A DNA stretch of 64,000 nt from Microlunatus sagamiharensis (GCF_900105785.1 NZ_LT629799.1:4216001-4280000); one strand, 5' to 3'. Positions 25,301 to 33,993 are shown, counted from the first letter of the stretch. Notes: generated by a model not told the origin, from the letters alone. Program-made: numbers and translations.

Positions 25301-27748
25301 GACACCGCCTGGGGCGGCGACAGCTCGTTCTTCAACGGTCGCCTCGACGAGGCGGCGGTCTACCCCTACGCCCTGAGCCTGACGCAGGTGCAGAGCCACT
25401 ACTTCGCCTCCGACGCCTCGGCCAACGCGGCTCCGACCGCGGCCTTCACCTCGTCGTGCACCCAGCTCGCGTGCTACTTCGACGGCTCGGGCAGCAGCGA
25501 CCCCGACGGCACGGTCGCGTCGTGGGCCTGGGACTTCGGCGACGGCAAGACCGCGACCGGCGCGACGGCCCCGCACGACTACATGGACGCCGGCACCTAC
25601 ACCGTCAAGCTGACGGTGACGGACAACAACGGCAAGAGCACCTCGACCAGCCAGCCGGTCCTGGTGACTGCGCCGCCGCCCAACCAGGCGCCCGTCGCGG
25701 CCTTCACGAGCAGCTGCACCGAGCGCGCCTGCGCCTTCGACTCGACGACCAGCTCCGACCCGGACGGCACCGTCTCGGGCTGGGCCTGGGACTTCGGGGA
25801 CGGCTCGGTCTCGACCGACCAGAACCCGAACCACACCTACGCGACCAACGGCACGTTCACGGTCAGCCTGACCGTCAGCGACGACCTCGGCGCCTCGAAC
25901 AAGGTCACGCACACCGTGACGGTGTCGGCGACCAATGCGGCCCCGGTGGCGAAGATCAGCACCAAGGTGACTGACCTCTCGGTGGCGGTGGACGGCAGCG
26001 GCTCGTCCGACGCGGACGGCACGGTGGCCTCGTACGGCTGGGACTACGGGGACGGCAAGACCGGCTCCGGCAAGACCGACAGCCACACGTACGCGGCGGC
26101 GGGCACCTACACGGTGACGCTGACGGTGACCGACGACCAGGGCGCGACGGGTTCGGTGACCGCGTCGGTCACGGTGACGGCGCCGCCGGCGGACAGCTCG
26201 GTGGTGGCCGCGGACGGCTTCGGTCGGACGGGTTCTCGTTGGGGGACCGCGGACACCGGTGGCGCTTGGACCGACTCGGGCGCGTCGTTCTTCTCGACCG
26301 ACGGCAGCAAGGGAGTCATCACGACCAAGAGCGGTTCGGGTCCGGTGGCGTCGCTGAACTCGGTGTCGGTCCTCGACAGCTCGACGACGGTGCAGTTCTC
26401 GCTCGACAAGCTGCCGAACGGCACGTCCAGCGGTGGGTACTACTTCACCCTCGGGTCGCGCAAGCAGGGCACGTCGATGTACCGGCTGAAGACTCGTGTC
26501 ACGCCGGCGGGCGGGGTGCAGCTGATCACCTACGAGGTGGTCTCCGGTACTGAGACGACGTTGAAGACCCAGACGATCAGCGGTCTGACCTACACGCCGG
26601 GCGATGTGCTCAACATGCGCTTCGACATCAGTGGTACCGGCACGACGACGCTCGCGGGCAAGGTGTGGCGCGCCGGGACGCAGGAGCCGGCGAGTGCGCA
26701 GCTGACTGGGACCAGCACCCGCTCGGAGCTGCAGTCGGCGGGTAGCCCGGAGGTCAAGGGTTACCTGGCCTCCAGCTCGACCGCGGTGCCGGTGGCCTCG
26801 GTCGACAACTACAAGGTCACCAGCGGCACCACGACGACGCCTCCGGTGGCGAACGTGAAGCCGGTGGCGAAGATCAGCACCAAGGTGACTGACCTCTCGG
26901 TGGCGGTGGACGGCAGCGGCTCGTCCGACGCGGACGGCACGGTGGCCTCGTACGGCTGGGACTACGGGGACGGCAAGACCGGCTCCGGCAAGACCGACAG
27001 CCACACGTACGCGGCGGCGGGCACCTACACGGTGACGCTGACGGTGACCGACGACCAGGGCGCGACGGGTTCGGTGACCGCGTCGGTCACGGTGACGGCG
27101 CCGCCGGCGGACAGCTCGGTGGTGGCCGCGGACGGCTTCGGTCGGACGGGTTCTCGTTGGGGGACCGCGGACACCGGTGGCGCTTGGACCGACTCGGGCG
27201 CGTCGTTCTTCTCGACCGACGGCAGCAAGGGAGTCATCACGACCAAGAGCGGTTCGGGTCCGGTGGCGTCGCTGAACTCGGTGTCGGTCCTCGACAGCTC
27301 GACGACGGTGCAGTTCTCGCTCGACAAGCTGCCGAACGGCACGTCCAGCGGTGGGTACTACTTCACCCTCGGGTCGCGCAAGCAGGGCACGTCGATGTAC
27401 CGGCTGAAGACTCGTGTCACGCCGGCGGGCGGGGTGCAGCTGATCACCTACGAGGTGGTCTCCGGTACTGAGACGACGTTGAAGACCCAGACGATCAGCG
27501 GTCTGACCTACACGCCGGGCGATGTGCTCAACATGCGCTTCGACATCAGTGGTACCGGCACGACGACGCTCGCGGGCAAGGTGTGGCGCGCCGGGACGCA
27601 GGAGCCGGCGAGTGCGCAGCTGACTGGGACCAGCACCCGCTCGGAGCTGCAGTCGGCGGGTAGCCCGGAGGTCAAGGGTTACCTGGCCTCCAGCTCGACC
27701 GCGGTGCCGGTGGCCTCGGTCGACAACTACAAGGTCACGCGCAACTGA
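22346..27748 (+). CDS. Large secreted modular protein: DUF5122-like propeller, FN3, 2 LamG, 4 PKD, 2 GWG/GGxW modules
   Basis: 1800 aa. Signal peptide residues 1 to about 40. Then a propeller of DUF5122/delta-60-like repeats (about 45-450; AGAFTEVNGKTRSRVAAFNT type), an FN3-like domain (about 452-560) and two LamG/ConA-like lectin domains (about 562-790 and 800-1020, each with HYWRL or FWRL starts). Two PKD domains follow (about 1027, 1112; WDFGDG), then a PKD plus module pair present twice (1199-1491 and 1505-1797). It probably binds polysaccharide or cells at the surface. No LPXTG or membrane anchor is seen. ATG at 22346 with GGGGA upstream. Followed 34 bp later by a lipoprotein gene. Confidence 0.85.
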   Translation: MTVTSSRPARLLAGLVSSALLAAGLVVAGGAAPAAAATAATDPTYNVVDRPDAGVTADALPTVQIDGVVWDTAIAGDTVYAGGQFANARPAGSAAGTNQTPRSNLLSFNIRTGVMDAGFAPTVNGRIRAMALSPDKSRLYIAGAFTEVNGKTRSRVAAFNTADGSLVSTFAPTMGSDVFSVVVTKSAVYLGGWFTSANGVARNRLAAVDPTTGATLGWAPTADSTVNTMALSPDGTRVIVGGIFSKLNGATAPGIGSIDAANGSSYPFAVNQTVQNYGNSAGIYSVKTDSTNVYASAYWFGGTGNFEGQLVADPYTGAIKSMADCHGDTYDSTVSNGILYTVSHHHDCSNINAFPDTNPRNRWKRANAFTLDATTTVGHNTAGGYYDFYGQPAPSVINWFPDVAAGSYTGQAQGGWTTESTNEYVVEGGEFPSVNNVAQQGLVRFAIPSLATNKQGPRVSATDSAPKLRGLSGTSVRVSWPSNWDRDDMSLTYKLYRSDKGSAPVFTQTKPAEFWNLPTQVFTDTGLTPGATYGYYVTATDPKGNTLKSATTTITTGTDVVDQSAYAQAVVNDGANHYWRLDEKAGQTVSTDWAGGNDLLLGSGVANGTAGAVNGSPDTAATFDGTANGTAGQTSSEVAPQVFSAEAWFKTTSTSGGKILGFGDSQLGNSGGYDRHVYLDNAGHLTFGVYPGSVRSVTSGGTYNDGAWHQVVVSLSDGGMKLYVDGLLEGADQGTTSGQAFNGYWRVGGDNLGGWPSTGSSQNVAGAIDDVSTYPTALTAAQVRNHYTSTGRTLNLPSSPDDAYGQKVYADNPTLFWRLNEQPGSTTVADSSQGRTPGVASNGVTFGAATTVAPGTAGAFDGNDDTLASSRQFTNPRSYSEEVWFNTTTTRGGKLIGFGDLQSGGSNNYDRHVYMENSGQLTFGVWTGQTNLVTSPKSYNDGAWHQMVATQNTTDGMKLYVDGALVGTNGQTDAQSYTGYWRVGGDTAWGGDSSFFNGRLDEAAVYPYALSLTQVQSHYFASDASANAAPTAAFTSSCTQLACYFDGSGSSDPDGTVASWAWDFGDGKTATGATAPHDYMDAGTYTVKLTVTDNNGKSTSTSQPVLVTAPPPNQAPVAAFTSSCTERACAFDSTTSSDPDGTVSGWAWDFGDGSVSTDQNPNHTYATNGTFTVSLTVSDDLGASNKVTHTVTVSATNAAPVAKISTKVTDLSVAVDGSGSSDADGTVASYGWDYGDGKTGSGKTDSHTYAAAGTYTVTLTVTDDQGATGSVTASVTVTAPPADSSVVAADGFGRTGSRWGTADTGGAWTDSGASFFSTDGSKGVITTKSGSGPVASLNSVSVLDSSTTVQFSLDKLPNGTSSGGYYFTLGSRKQGTSMYRLKTRVTPAGGVQLITYEVVSGTETTLKTQTISGLTYTPGDVLNMRFDISGTGTTTLAGKVWRAGTQEPASAQLTGTSTRSELQSAGSPEVKGYLASSSTAVPVASVDNYKVTSGTTTTPPVANVKPVAKISTKVTDLSVAVDGSGSSDADGTVASYGWDYGDGKTGSGKTDSHTYAAAGTYTVTLTVTDDQGATGSVTASVTVTAPPADSSVVAADGFGRTGSRWGTADTGGAWTDSGASFFSTDGSKGVITTKSGSGPVASLNSVSVLDSSTTVQFSLDKLPNGTSSGGYYFTLGSRKQGTSMYRLKTRVTPAGGVQLITYEVVSGTETTLKTQTISGLTYTPGDVLNMRFDISGTGTTTLAGKVWRAGTQEPASAQLTGTSTRSELQSAGSPEVKGYLASSSTAVPVASVDNYKVTRN
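25943..26820 (+). repeat. Tandem 878-bp repeat, copy 1 (PKD + module)
   Basis: Matches 26861-27738 base for base as far as I compared by eye, at an in-frame period of 918 bp (306 codons). It encodes one PKD domain and one GWG/GGxW module. Confidence 0.9.
26861..27738 (+). repeat. Tandem 878-bp repeat, copy 2 (PKD + module)
   Basis: Second copy, ending 10 bp before the gene's stop. The 40-bp joiner between copies encodes a Thr/Pro/Val-rich linker. No silent differences were found, so the duplication is recent or kept identical by recombination. Confidence 0.9.
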
Positions 27749-27782
27749 CGCACGGACGCCAGGACCCAGGGATGATGGAGCG

Positions 27783-28412
27783 GTGACGACACCTCTCCGC
27801 GCCCTGGGTCCTGCCGTCCTGCTGGCGGTCGTGATCACCGGCGGCCTCGCGGGCTGCAGCGGCGACCCGGACCCGGCGGCCAGCTCGCCGGCGCCGCAGC
27901 CGACGCTGTCCGGCTCGACGCCCGGCACGGCCCCGCTGCCCCCGGCAGCCACCACCCCGGTCCCTCCGCCCACCGCCGGGAGCACCTCGCAGACCGTCGC
28001 GCCCCGCCCGGTCCGCAGCAAGAAGCCGGTCAAGATCGACCAGACGGCCCAGCCGGAGCAGGACGTCACCGTCACCGTCCCCGAGCTGAAGAGCGTCGAG
28101 GCCAAGGCGCAGGGGCCGGGCGAGGTCTCCGGGCCCGCCCTCGAGGTGCACGTCGAGGTGCAGAACGCCACCGACCGCGAGCTCGACCTGTCCGGGGCCG
28201 CCGTCACCCTCACCGCCGCCGACGACAGCCCGGGCCAGATCATGACGGGCCCGCCGACGGCCCTCTTCCCGGCCTCCGTCGCCGCCGGGGCCAAGGCGGA
28301 GGGTGTCTTCGTCTTCACGGTCGCCAAGGACCAGCGCGACCCGGTGCGCGTCGACGTCCTCGTCGACCCGGACCACGACGTCGTCGCCTTCCGCGGGCGC
28401 GCTCCCCGCTGA
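27783..28412 (+). CDS. Lipoprotein with DUF4352-like C-terminal domain
   Basis: 209 aa. Lipoprotein signal with lipobox LAGC (cysteine near residue 25), a Pro/Ser/Thr-rich linker (to about residue 85) and an Ig-like beta-sandwich resembling the DUF4352/Telomere-like family (ALEVHVEVQNATDRELDLSG). It is anchored outside the membrane. The same fold and layout are seen in the lipoprotein at 48709, which also neighbours a large PKD protein. The GTG start has GATGAT 6 nt upstream and no ribosome site, suggesting a leaderless message. Role unknown; attachment or export of the adjacent secreted protein is a guess. Confidence 0.72.
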   Translation: MTTPLRALGPAVLLAVVITGGLAGCSGDPDPAASSPAPQPTLSGSTPGTAPLPPAATTPVPPPTAGSTSQTVAPRPVRSKKPVKIDQTAQPEQDVTVTVPELKSVEAKAQGPGEVSGPALEVHVEVQNATDRELDLSGAAVTLTAADDSPGQIMTGPPTALFPASVAAGAKAEGVFVFTVAKDQRDPVRVDVLVDPDHDVVAFRGRAPR

Positions 28413-28471
28413 CGGTCCGGGTCAGGTACGCCGATCTGGTCAGCAGTAACGCGTCGTTCACCTGCTCCTCC

Positions 28472-28477
28472 TAGGAT
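28472..28477 (+). promoter_or_regulatory. Putative -10 of leaderless mannosyltransferase gene
   Basis: TAGGAT, 7 nt before the ATG at 28485. The AGGA inside it could also act as a ribosome site. Confidence 0.35.
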
Positions 28478-28484
28478 CTCGGCC

Positions 28485-29735
28485 ATGCCGGCCGGCCTCC
28501 TCGCCCTGACCGACACCGTCACGAGCGGCTTCGACCGCGGCGTCGAGGGGGTCGGACGGGCCCTGCGGCGCTTCAGCGGGCTCCGGTGGTGGGTGCAGGT
28601 CCTCCTGCTCTGGGTCGCGACCCGGCTCTTCTCGGTCGTCGTGGTCCTCGTGGTGGCCCGCCAGCAGGGGCCCAACCCCTGGTCGCCGTCGAGGCCCGGC
28701 TACTTCGCCTACATCGACGGGTGGGACGCCGGCTACTACAACCAGATCTTCGACTCGGGCTACCCGTCGGTCCTCCCGCGCGGTGCCGACGGCATCGTGG
28801 AGCCCAACCGCTGGGCGTTCTACCCGGTCTTCCCGGGGCTGGCGCGAGCCGTGTCGGCGGTGACCGGGCTCGGGTGGGTCCACGTCGCACCCCTGGTGGC
28901 GAGCCTCGCCTCGCTCGGCCTCGCCCTGGTGCTCTACCGGCTCTTCCTCGTCAGGACCTCGCCGGGCACCGCGCTCTTCGCGGTGGGCCTCTACCTGGTG
29001 CAGGCCGCGGCGCCCGTCCTCGGCTTCGGCTACGCGGAGTCGCTGGGGCTGCTGCTGGTCGCGTCCGTGCTGCTGTGCGTGGAGCGGGGTCGCTACCTGA
29101 CCGCCCTGCCGCTCGTCCTCGTCGCCTCGCTGACCAGGCCGACGGCGGCGCCGCTGGCCCTCGCCCTCGGCCTGCTGCTGGTCGTCCAGCTGCTGACCCG
29201 CGTGCCACGCGTCGACGGCGCGCGCGTCCGGCTCCTGGTCCTGGTCGTCGTCAGCGGGCTCTGCGTGGCGATCTGGCCGGTGGCGGTCGCGGTCGGGACG
29301 GGGGACCCGGACGCCTACCTCGAGACCGAGTCGGGCTGGCACGGCGGCACCCACGTCCTCCCGGGCGAGCTCTGGGCCCGGGTGGCCCGACGGCTGTTCG
29401 GCGACCTCCCGGGACTCGCCGTCGTCGTGCTGGTCGTGCTCGCGCTCGTCGCGGTGCTCCTCAGCCGACCGGGCCGTCGGCTGGGCCTGCCGATGTGGCT
29501 CTGGACCGGGAGCTACCTGCTCTACCTCATCGGCGTCGCCGTCCCGAACGGCAGCAGCTTTCGCTTCGCCCTGGGTGCCTTCCCGCTCTTCCTGGCGGTG
29601 GCGTCCGCCTCCGCCGTCCGGTCGTCCCGGGTGGTGCTGGTGGTGCTGGGGCTGGTGCTCCAGGTCGTCTGGGTGGCCTGGTTGTGGCACTGGTCGGGCA
29701 CCGGCCTCTTCGGGGCTCTCGAAGCCAACCCCTGA
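28485..29735 (+). CDS. PIG-V-like membrane mannosyltransferase
   Basis: 416 aa, about 9-11 membrane helices. The first outer loop has DGWDAGYYNQIFDSGYP and NRWAFYPVFPGLARAV, the pattern of the GPI mannosyltransferase II (PIG-V/GT76) relatives that actinobacteria carry and that use polyprenyl-phosphate sugars outside the membrane. The acidic residue in DGWDAG is the likely catalytic one. Predicted to add mannose to a lipid, glycan or protein at the outer face; the acceptor may be the secreted proteins of this locus (inference). Confidence 0.7.
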   Translation: MPAGLLALTDTVTSGFDRGVEGVGRALRRFSGLRWWVQVLLLWVATRLFSVVVVLVVARQQGPNPWSPSRPGYFAYIDGWDAGYYNQIFDSGYPSVLPRGADGIVEPNRWAFYPVFPGLARAVSAVTGLGWVHVAPLVASLASLGLALVLYRLFLVRTSPGTALFAVGLYLVQAAAPVLGFGYAESLGLLLVASVLLCVERGRYLTALPLVLVASLTRPTAAPLALALGLLLVVQLLTRVPRVDGARVRLLVLVVVSGLCVAIWPVAVAVGTGDPDAYLETESGWHGGTHVLPGELWARVARRLFGDLPGLAVVVLVVLALVAVLLSRPGRRLGLPMWLWTGSYLLYLIGVAVPNGSSFRFALGAFPLFLAVASASAVRSSRVVLVVLGLVLQVVWVAWLWHWSGTGLFGALEANP

Positions 29736-29745
29736 CGTTACCGTT

Positions 29746-29761
29746 TGTGAGTCATCTCACA
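29746..29761. promoter_or_regulatory. CRP-type palindrome TGTGA-N6-TCACA
   Basis: TGTGAGTCATCTCACA is a perfect match to the CRP/FNR-family consensus used by actinobacterial Crp and GlxR. It lies 10 bp after the mannosyltransferase stop and 220 bp before the beta-helix gene at 29981. A short stem-loop role for the upstream gene is possible but weak (6-bp stem, no T tract). Confidence 0.55.
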
Positions 29762-29980
29762 GGGCGATTTTTCGACTTCGCCGGTGCGATTCGTCCTCCT
29801 CTGATGAGGGAGAACTTGGTGCAACCGGCGCGTGACCAGGGGTTGAACTGACAACCACAGGCGTCACGGGAGGTTGTTTCGAGACCAAATCTTAACTTTT
29901 ACATCGGTAAACCTCAGTGGGTACGTTGTCGCCGCCAACGATTGCGTAACACTTTGCCCCCACCCAGAGGACTACGCCCG
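29762..29980 (+). promoter_or_regulatory. Leader/promoter region of beta-helix gene
   Basis: AT-richer than its surroundings around 29870-29950. It contains CCTCAGTGG (29912-29920), part of a motif repeated before the paralogous gene at 34826. AGAGGA at 29966-29971 is the ribosome site. No unambiguous -35/-10 pair was found. Confidence 0.4.
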
Positions 29981-32464
29981 ATGCCCTTCTTCTCGCTCCG
30001 ACACGCACGCTCCGCGATGGCCCTGGGCCTCGCGGCGCTGGCCCTGCCGACCACCTGGATGCTGGCGGCCCCGACCGCAGCCCAGGCGGACACCGCCGTC
30101 GCCTCCGACGGCTTCGACCGCACCACCGCCTCCGGCTGGGGGAACGCCCCCAGCGGCGGCACCTGGTCCGTCGTCGGCGGCACGGCCTCGTCGACGGGGT
30201 CGAGCGCCGCGAAGGTCAGTGGCATCGCCGCCGGCCGCTCGATGCGCGCGAGCCTGCCGCTCTCGACGTCCGACGTCCTCGTGCGAGCCGCGTTCGTCGC
30301 CCCCTCGACCGGCGGCGAGCTGTACTACGCCACCGAGGCGCGGCGTCAGTCCGACGGCTCCGCCTACCGGGCGCGGGCTCGGGTCGACGCGAACCACAAG
30401 CTCTCCGTGCAGCTGGTCCGGGTGAACGGCAGCACCGAGCGCACGCTGAGTCAGTACTCAGCCGGCGTGACCGTCGGAAGCGGACAGCCCGTCACCGTCG
30501 AGCTGTCCGTCTCGGGGACGTCACCGGTGGCCGTCAGGGCGAAGACGTACGTGAGCAGCAGCGGGGCTCCCGACTGGCAGGCGAAGGGCAGCGACTCCGA
30601 GAGCAGCCGCCTGACCAAGGCCGGTGCCGTGGGTGTCTGGGCCTACAACCCGGTCGGCTCCACCAGCGGCAGGACGGTCTCGACCACAGCCTTCTCCGCG
30701 TGGTCGGCCTCGGGCTCGACGACGACCCCGACCACCCCGACCACCCCGACGACGCCGACGACCCCGACCGCACTCCCGGTGACGACGACGGCGCGCGGGT
30801 CGGTGCCGATCGGCACCGCGTCGTACTCGATCCCGTCGGGTGCGGTCTTCGTCTCGCCCTCGGGCAACGACGCCGGCACCGGGGCCATCGGCTCGCCCTT
30901 CAAGACGGTGACGAAGGCGCTGAGCAAGGTGCAGGCCGGCGGCGCGGTCGTGCTGCGCGGCGGGACCTACCACGAGTACTTCATCGTGCCCCCGGGCAAG
31001 AACGTGCCGATCCAGAACTACCCGAAGGAGGCCGTCTGGTTCGACGGCTCCAGCGCGGTCACCGGTTTCCAGCAGTCCGGCAGCGCGTGGGTGAAGACGG
31101 GGTGGACGACCAAGTTCGACTCGAGCCCCACCTACACCAAGGGCGCCCCTGACGGCACCGCCGCCGGTTGGCAGTTCCTGAACGCGAGCTACCCCCTCGC
31201 GGCGCACCCGGACGCCGTCTGGATCGACGGTGTCGAGCAGACCCAGGTCGGCAGCGTCAGCGCCCTCAAGGCCGGCACCTTCTACGTCGACTACAACGCG
31301 AGCAAGCTCTACGTGGGCTCCAACCCCTCGGGCCGCTCGGTCGCCGCCAGCACGCTGCAGCAGGCCGTCTCCCTTCGCGCACCGGGCACCGTCCTGCGCG
31401 GCATCGGCTTCCGCCGCTACGCCGACTCGGTCTGGCAGCAGGGCGTCATCACCGCGTACTACCCGAGCATGACGCTGGAGAACGTCGTGGTGGCCGACGC
31501 GGCCACGGCGGGCATCGGGTTCTTCAAGGAGAACTCGACGCTGCGCAACGTCACCGTGACCGGCGCGGGCCAGATCGGCGTGCAGGCCAGCTACGCCGAC
31601 GGCCTCGTGCTCGACAACGTCTCGATCCGCAACAGCAACGACCAGAACTTCAACCCGACGCCCAGCGCGGGCGGGTTCAAGGTCACCACGACCCGCGGGG
31701 TCGACCTGCGCAACAGCGAGATCATCGGCACCAACGGCAACCAGTTCTGGGCCGACCAGTCGACGTACGACATCGACCTGATCGGAAACAACATCACCGG
31801 CGGGACCCGCTGGGGCGTCGTCCTGGAGATCTCCTCGACCGGCACCATCGCGGACAACGTGATCGCGAACAATGCCTTCGACGGGATGGTCGTGTCGGAC
31901 ACCGACAAGATGAACATCTGGAACAACACCATCGTGGGCAACAAGCGCGCAGCGATCCGGATCGTGCAGGACACCCGCCGAATCGAGCAGCTGAACGTGT
32001 CAGGTCACGACAAGCGGCGCGCGCAGCCCGACCTGTCCATGCCCTGGGTGGTACGGAACACCGTCATCGGGAACAACATCCTGACCGGCGGTGCGACAGA
32101 CACCTCGGAGCCGATCCTCCGGGTGCAGTCGTGGGAGCGAGCGTTCGCGGCCAGTGAGATGCTCGCATCCTCGAACGGCAACGTCTTCAGCCAGACCCGA
32201 GCCGGAGCGCCCTCGTACGTGACCATCTGGGGCCGCAAGGACGCGTGGCCGGTGAACTACACCTCGCTGTCCGACTACGCCGCCGGCACCGGCTACGACC
32301 GCTCGAGCATCAGCGTGATCGGGACGAGCGCCGTCAGCAGCACCTACGGGCCTTCCTCCGAGGTGGCCGCCAAGACGAGCACGACCGCCCAAGGCCTGCC
32401 CTCGGCCGTGGCGGCGAAGACCGGTCAGCCGGCCGGAGCCAAGCACCTTGGTGCCTGGCGCTGA
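29981..32464 (+). CDS. Secreted right-handed beta-helix protein with GWG/GGxW module
   Basis: 827 aa. Signal peptide to about residue 37 (AAPTAAQA), module starting DGFDRTTASGWGNAPSGG (about 43-245), a Thr/Pro linker of TPT repeats (about 246-265) and a beta-helix (about 285-780). The helix has the ladder IGNNITGG, ISSTGTIADNVIANNAFDGM and MNIWNNTIVGNKRAAI. The protein ends LGAWR, as does its paralogue at 34826. The fold is that of pectate lyases, epimerases and phage tailspikes; no catalytic set is assigned. ATG at 29981, ribosome site AGAGGA. Confidence 0.82.
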   Translation: MPFFSLRHARSAMALGLAALALPTTWMLAAPTAAQADTAVASDGFDRTTASGWGNAPSGGTWSVVGGTASSTGSSAAKVSGIAAGRSMRASLPLSTSDVLVRAAFVAPSTGGELYYATEARRQSDGSAYRARARVDANHKLSVQLVRVNGSTERTLSQYSAGVTVGSGQPVTVELSVSGTSPVAVRAKTYVSSSGAPDWQAKGSDSESSRLTKAGAVGVWAYNPVGSTSGRTVSTTAFSAWSASGSTTTPTTPTTPTTPTTPTALPVTTTARGSVPIGTASYSIPSGAVFVSPSGNDAGTGAIGSPFKTVTKALSKVQAGGAVVLRGGTYHEYFIVPPGKNVPIQNYPKEAVWFDGSSAVTGFQQSGSAWVKTGWTTKFDSSPTYTKGAPDGTAAGWQFLNASYPLAAHPDAVWIDGVEQTQVGSVSALKAGTFYVDYNASKLYVGSNPSGRSVAASTLQQAVSLRAPGTVLRGIGFRRYADSVWQQGVITAYYPSMTLENVVVADAATAGIGFFKENSTLRNVTVTGAGQIGVQASYADGLVLDNVSIRNSNDQNFNPTPSAGGFKVTTTRGVDLRNSEIIGTNGNQFWADQSTYDIDLIGNNITGGTRWGVVLEISSTGTIADNVIANNAFDGMVVSDTDKMNIWNNTIVGNKRAAIRIVQDTRRIEQLNVSGHDKRRAQPDLSMPWVVRNTVIGNNILTGGATDTSEPILRVQSWERAFAASEMLASSNGNVFSQTRAGAPSYVTIWGRKDAWPVNYTSLSDYAAGTGYDRSSISVIGTSAVSSTYGPSSEVAAKTSTTAQGLPSAVAAKTGQPAGAKHLGAWR

Positions 32465-32817
32465 CCTTCGGCGGTCCGGCGAGGAGCTCCGGTTCCGAGA
32501 TCGGGCTGAACACCGGGTCCCTGCCTTCGGGTAGCGGCTGTTCCCTGGTTGATGACGTGGCCTCCACCGCTGTCGCGGTGGGGGCCACGGCCGTCCACGG
32601 GTCTGCGGCCCCGAGTCCGCCCCGACGTTCGGCGCAGACCCCGCTCGGGTGGCTCGGGTCAGAGGCCCGAGATCCTCGACGGAGTGGTGACGCGGGACGG
32701 ACGGTGACGCTCCTCGACGACCGGCCCTGGTGCTCACGTGTGACCGCGCCGATCACGCACTCACTGAGCTGAGTAGGCGGGGCCGCGCTACGCCGGCGCA
32801 CGCGCGGCGGTCGTCGG
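32465..32817. other. Gene-free stretch between convergent genes
   Basis: 353 bp with no supportable reading frame. It contains the terminator at 32557-32588 and a smaller 6-bp inverted repeat CTCGGG/CCCGAG (32653-32671). Nothing else is recognisable. Confidence 0.6.
32557..32588. terminator. Bidirectional terminator hairpin
   Basis: 14-bp stem with one T-G wobble (arms 32557-32570 and 32575-32588, GTGGCCTCCACCGC) and a 4-nt loop, between the convergent beta-helix and acyltransferase genes. No T tract. Confidence 0.75.
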
Positions 32818-33924
32818 TCAGTGCACAGCGGGGGGTGCGGGCACCGCCTGCCGGACGGAGCCGCTCGGCTCCGTGGCGGGGACGTACCGGCGTCGGACCC
32901 AAGCCGTGAGCACGGCCGGAGCCTCGAACAACCACGTCACCGGGCGGTAAGGCCTGAGCAGCACGAGAACGGTGCAGACGAGACCCGCGACGGCCAGGTC
33001 CACCAGGGCTACGACGACCTGACTGCGGACGTCGAAGGCGTACAGCGCATGCATGGTCAGCACCATCACCGGGAAGTGGGCGACGTAGTACACGATGGAG
33101 TTCCGCCCGACCTTGGTGAGCCAAGGGAGCTGTCGGCCGCGCCGCTCGATGCGCTGGGCGATGCCGACGAGCACCAGGATGCCCGCGAGGCTCAGCGGCG
33201 CCAACCAGACCTTGTACGCCAGGGCGAGGCCCCAGTACGCGGATGCGAGGCCGAAGGCAGCGGAAGGCAGCGCCAGCAGGACCAGCGCGCGGGTGCGCGT
33301 GAGCCGTTCGAAGACATCGCCCCGCAGCGCAGCCCAGCGCCCCAGGAAGAAGAAGATCGCGAAGTAGGCGAGTCGTTCCTCGACTCCGGACTCGAGGACC
33401 AGACCGATCACCGCCGCCGCGACGATCGGCGCCCAGGGAGGCAGCCGACGGAGGAGGGGTGCGAGCACGTAGTAGACGCCGATGAAGAACAGGAACCACA
33501 GATAGCTGGTCGCGTAATAGGCCCGCCAGTGCCACCAGGGGTTGTCGTTGCCCTGCAGAAGACGGTCCAGCAGGACGAAGATCAGGTACGGCCACCCGAT
33601 CGCCGCGAACTTGCCGGCGTAGTACACCGGCAGCGGCTTGCGGAGCGAAGCCGGGAGGAGCAGGCCCGACAGGAACATCAGGGTCGGCATCCGGAAGGGC
33701 AGGAAGAACATGTTCACAGCTCGCACCGGTGCCGGCATGCTCGCGCCGTAGAGCACAGGGATCGCCGAGCTGTGCCAGATCATGACGAGCACGATGGCGC
33801 TGCCGCGCAGCATGTCCATCCAGTGCAGGCGCGCCTTGCTTGGCGTGCCCGTACGGACGGCTCCGGCGTCAGCGCTCACGAATCCCACCCTCTCTGCGAC
33901 CAGCAGACCCTGCGGGGCCATCAT
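32818..33924 (-). CDS. Membrane acyltransferase, family 3 (O-acetyltransferase-like)
   Basis: 368 aa with about 10 membrane helices. Near the N-terminus it has RLHWMDMLRGSAIVLVMIWH, the Acyl_transf_3 entry motif with the conserved Arg and His. Helices such as TSYLWFLFFIGVYYVLAPLL and VGRNSIVYYVAHFPVMVLT follow, as in OatA/NolL/WecH-type enzymes. Likely acetylates a sugar of the surface polymer. I chose the ATG at 33924 because GGAGAG lies 7 nt upstream; a GTG at 33942 or at 33879 is possible. A PHO-box-like pair lies about 70 bp upstream. Confidence 0.85.
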   Translation of the reverse strand: MMAPQGLLVAERVGFVSADAGAVRTGTPSKARLHWMDMLRGSAIVLVMIWHSSAIPVLYGASMPAPVRAVNMFFLPFRMPTLMFLSGLLLPASLRKPLPVYYAGKFAAIGWPYLIFVLLDRLLQGNDNPWWHWRAYYATSYLWFLFFIGVYYVLAPLLRRLPPWAPIVAAAVIGLVLESGVEERLAYFAIFFFLGRWAALRGDVFERLTRTRALVLLALPSAAFGLASAYWGLALAYKVWLAPLSLAGILVLVGIAQRIERRGRQLPWLTKVGRNSIVYYVAHFPVMVLTMHALYAFDVRSQVVVALVDLAVAGLVCTVLVLLRPYRPVTWLFEAPAVLTAWVRRRYVPATEPSGSVRQAVPAPPAVH

Positions 33925-33993
33925 CACCAGGCTCTCCAGCACTTCGTGAGGCGCCTGGGTCCTGCCATCGTCAGCACCGGCCCTTGCCCGTAG

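Noticed and set aside
25943-27738. Tandem repeat as an insertion-sequence or transposon product
   Set aside because: No transposase, terminal inverted repeats or target duplications; the period is in frame and ends at domain borders.
22346-27748. Sortase anchoring of the large secreted proteins
   Set aside because: No LPXTG-like motif or C-terminal hydrophobic tail in any of the PKD or beta-helix proteins.
22358-28675. 2105-codon open frame on the minus strand
   Set aside because: Antisense shadow of the 1800-residue protein; its internal repeat only mirrors the tandem duplication.
30715-30775. Short repeated units resembling a CRISPR or minisatellite
   Set aside because: They encode a Thr/Pro linker (TPT repeats) in the beta-helix protein; no spacers.
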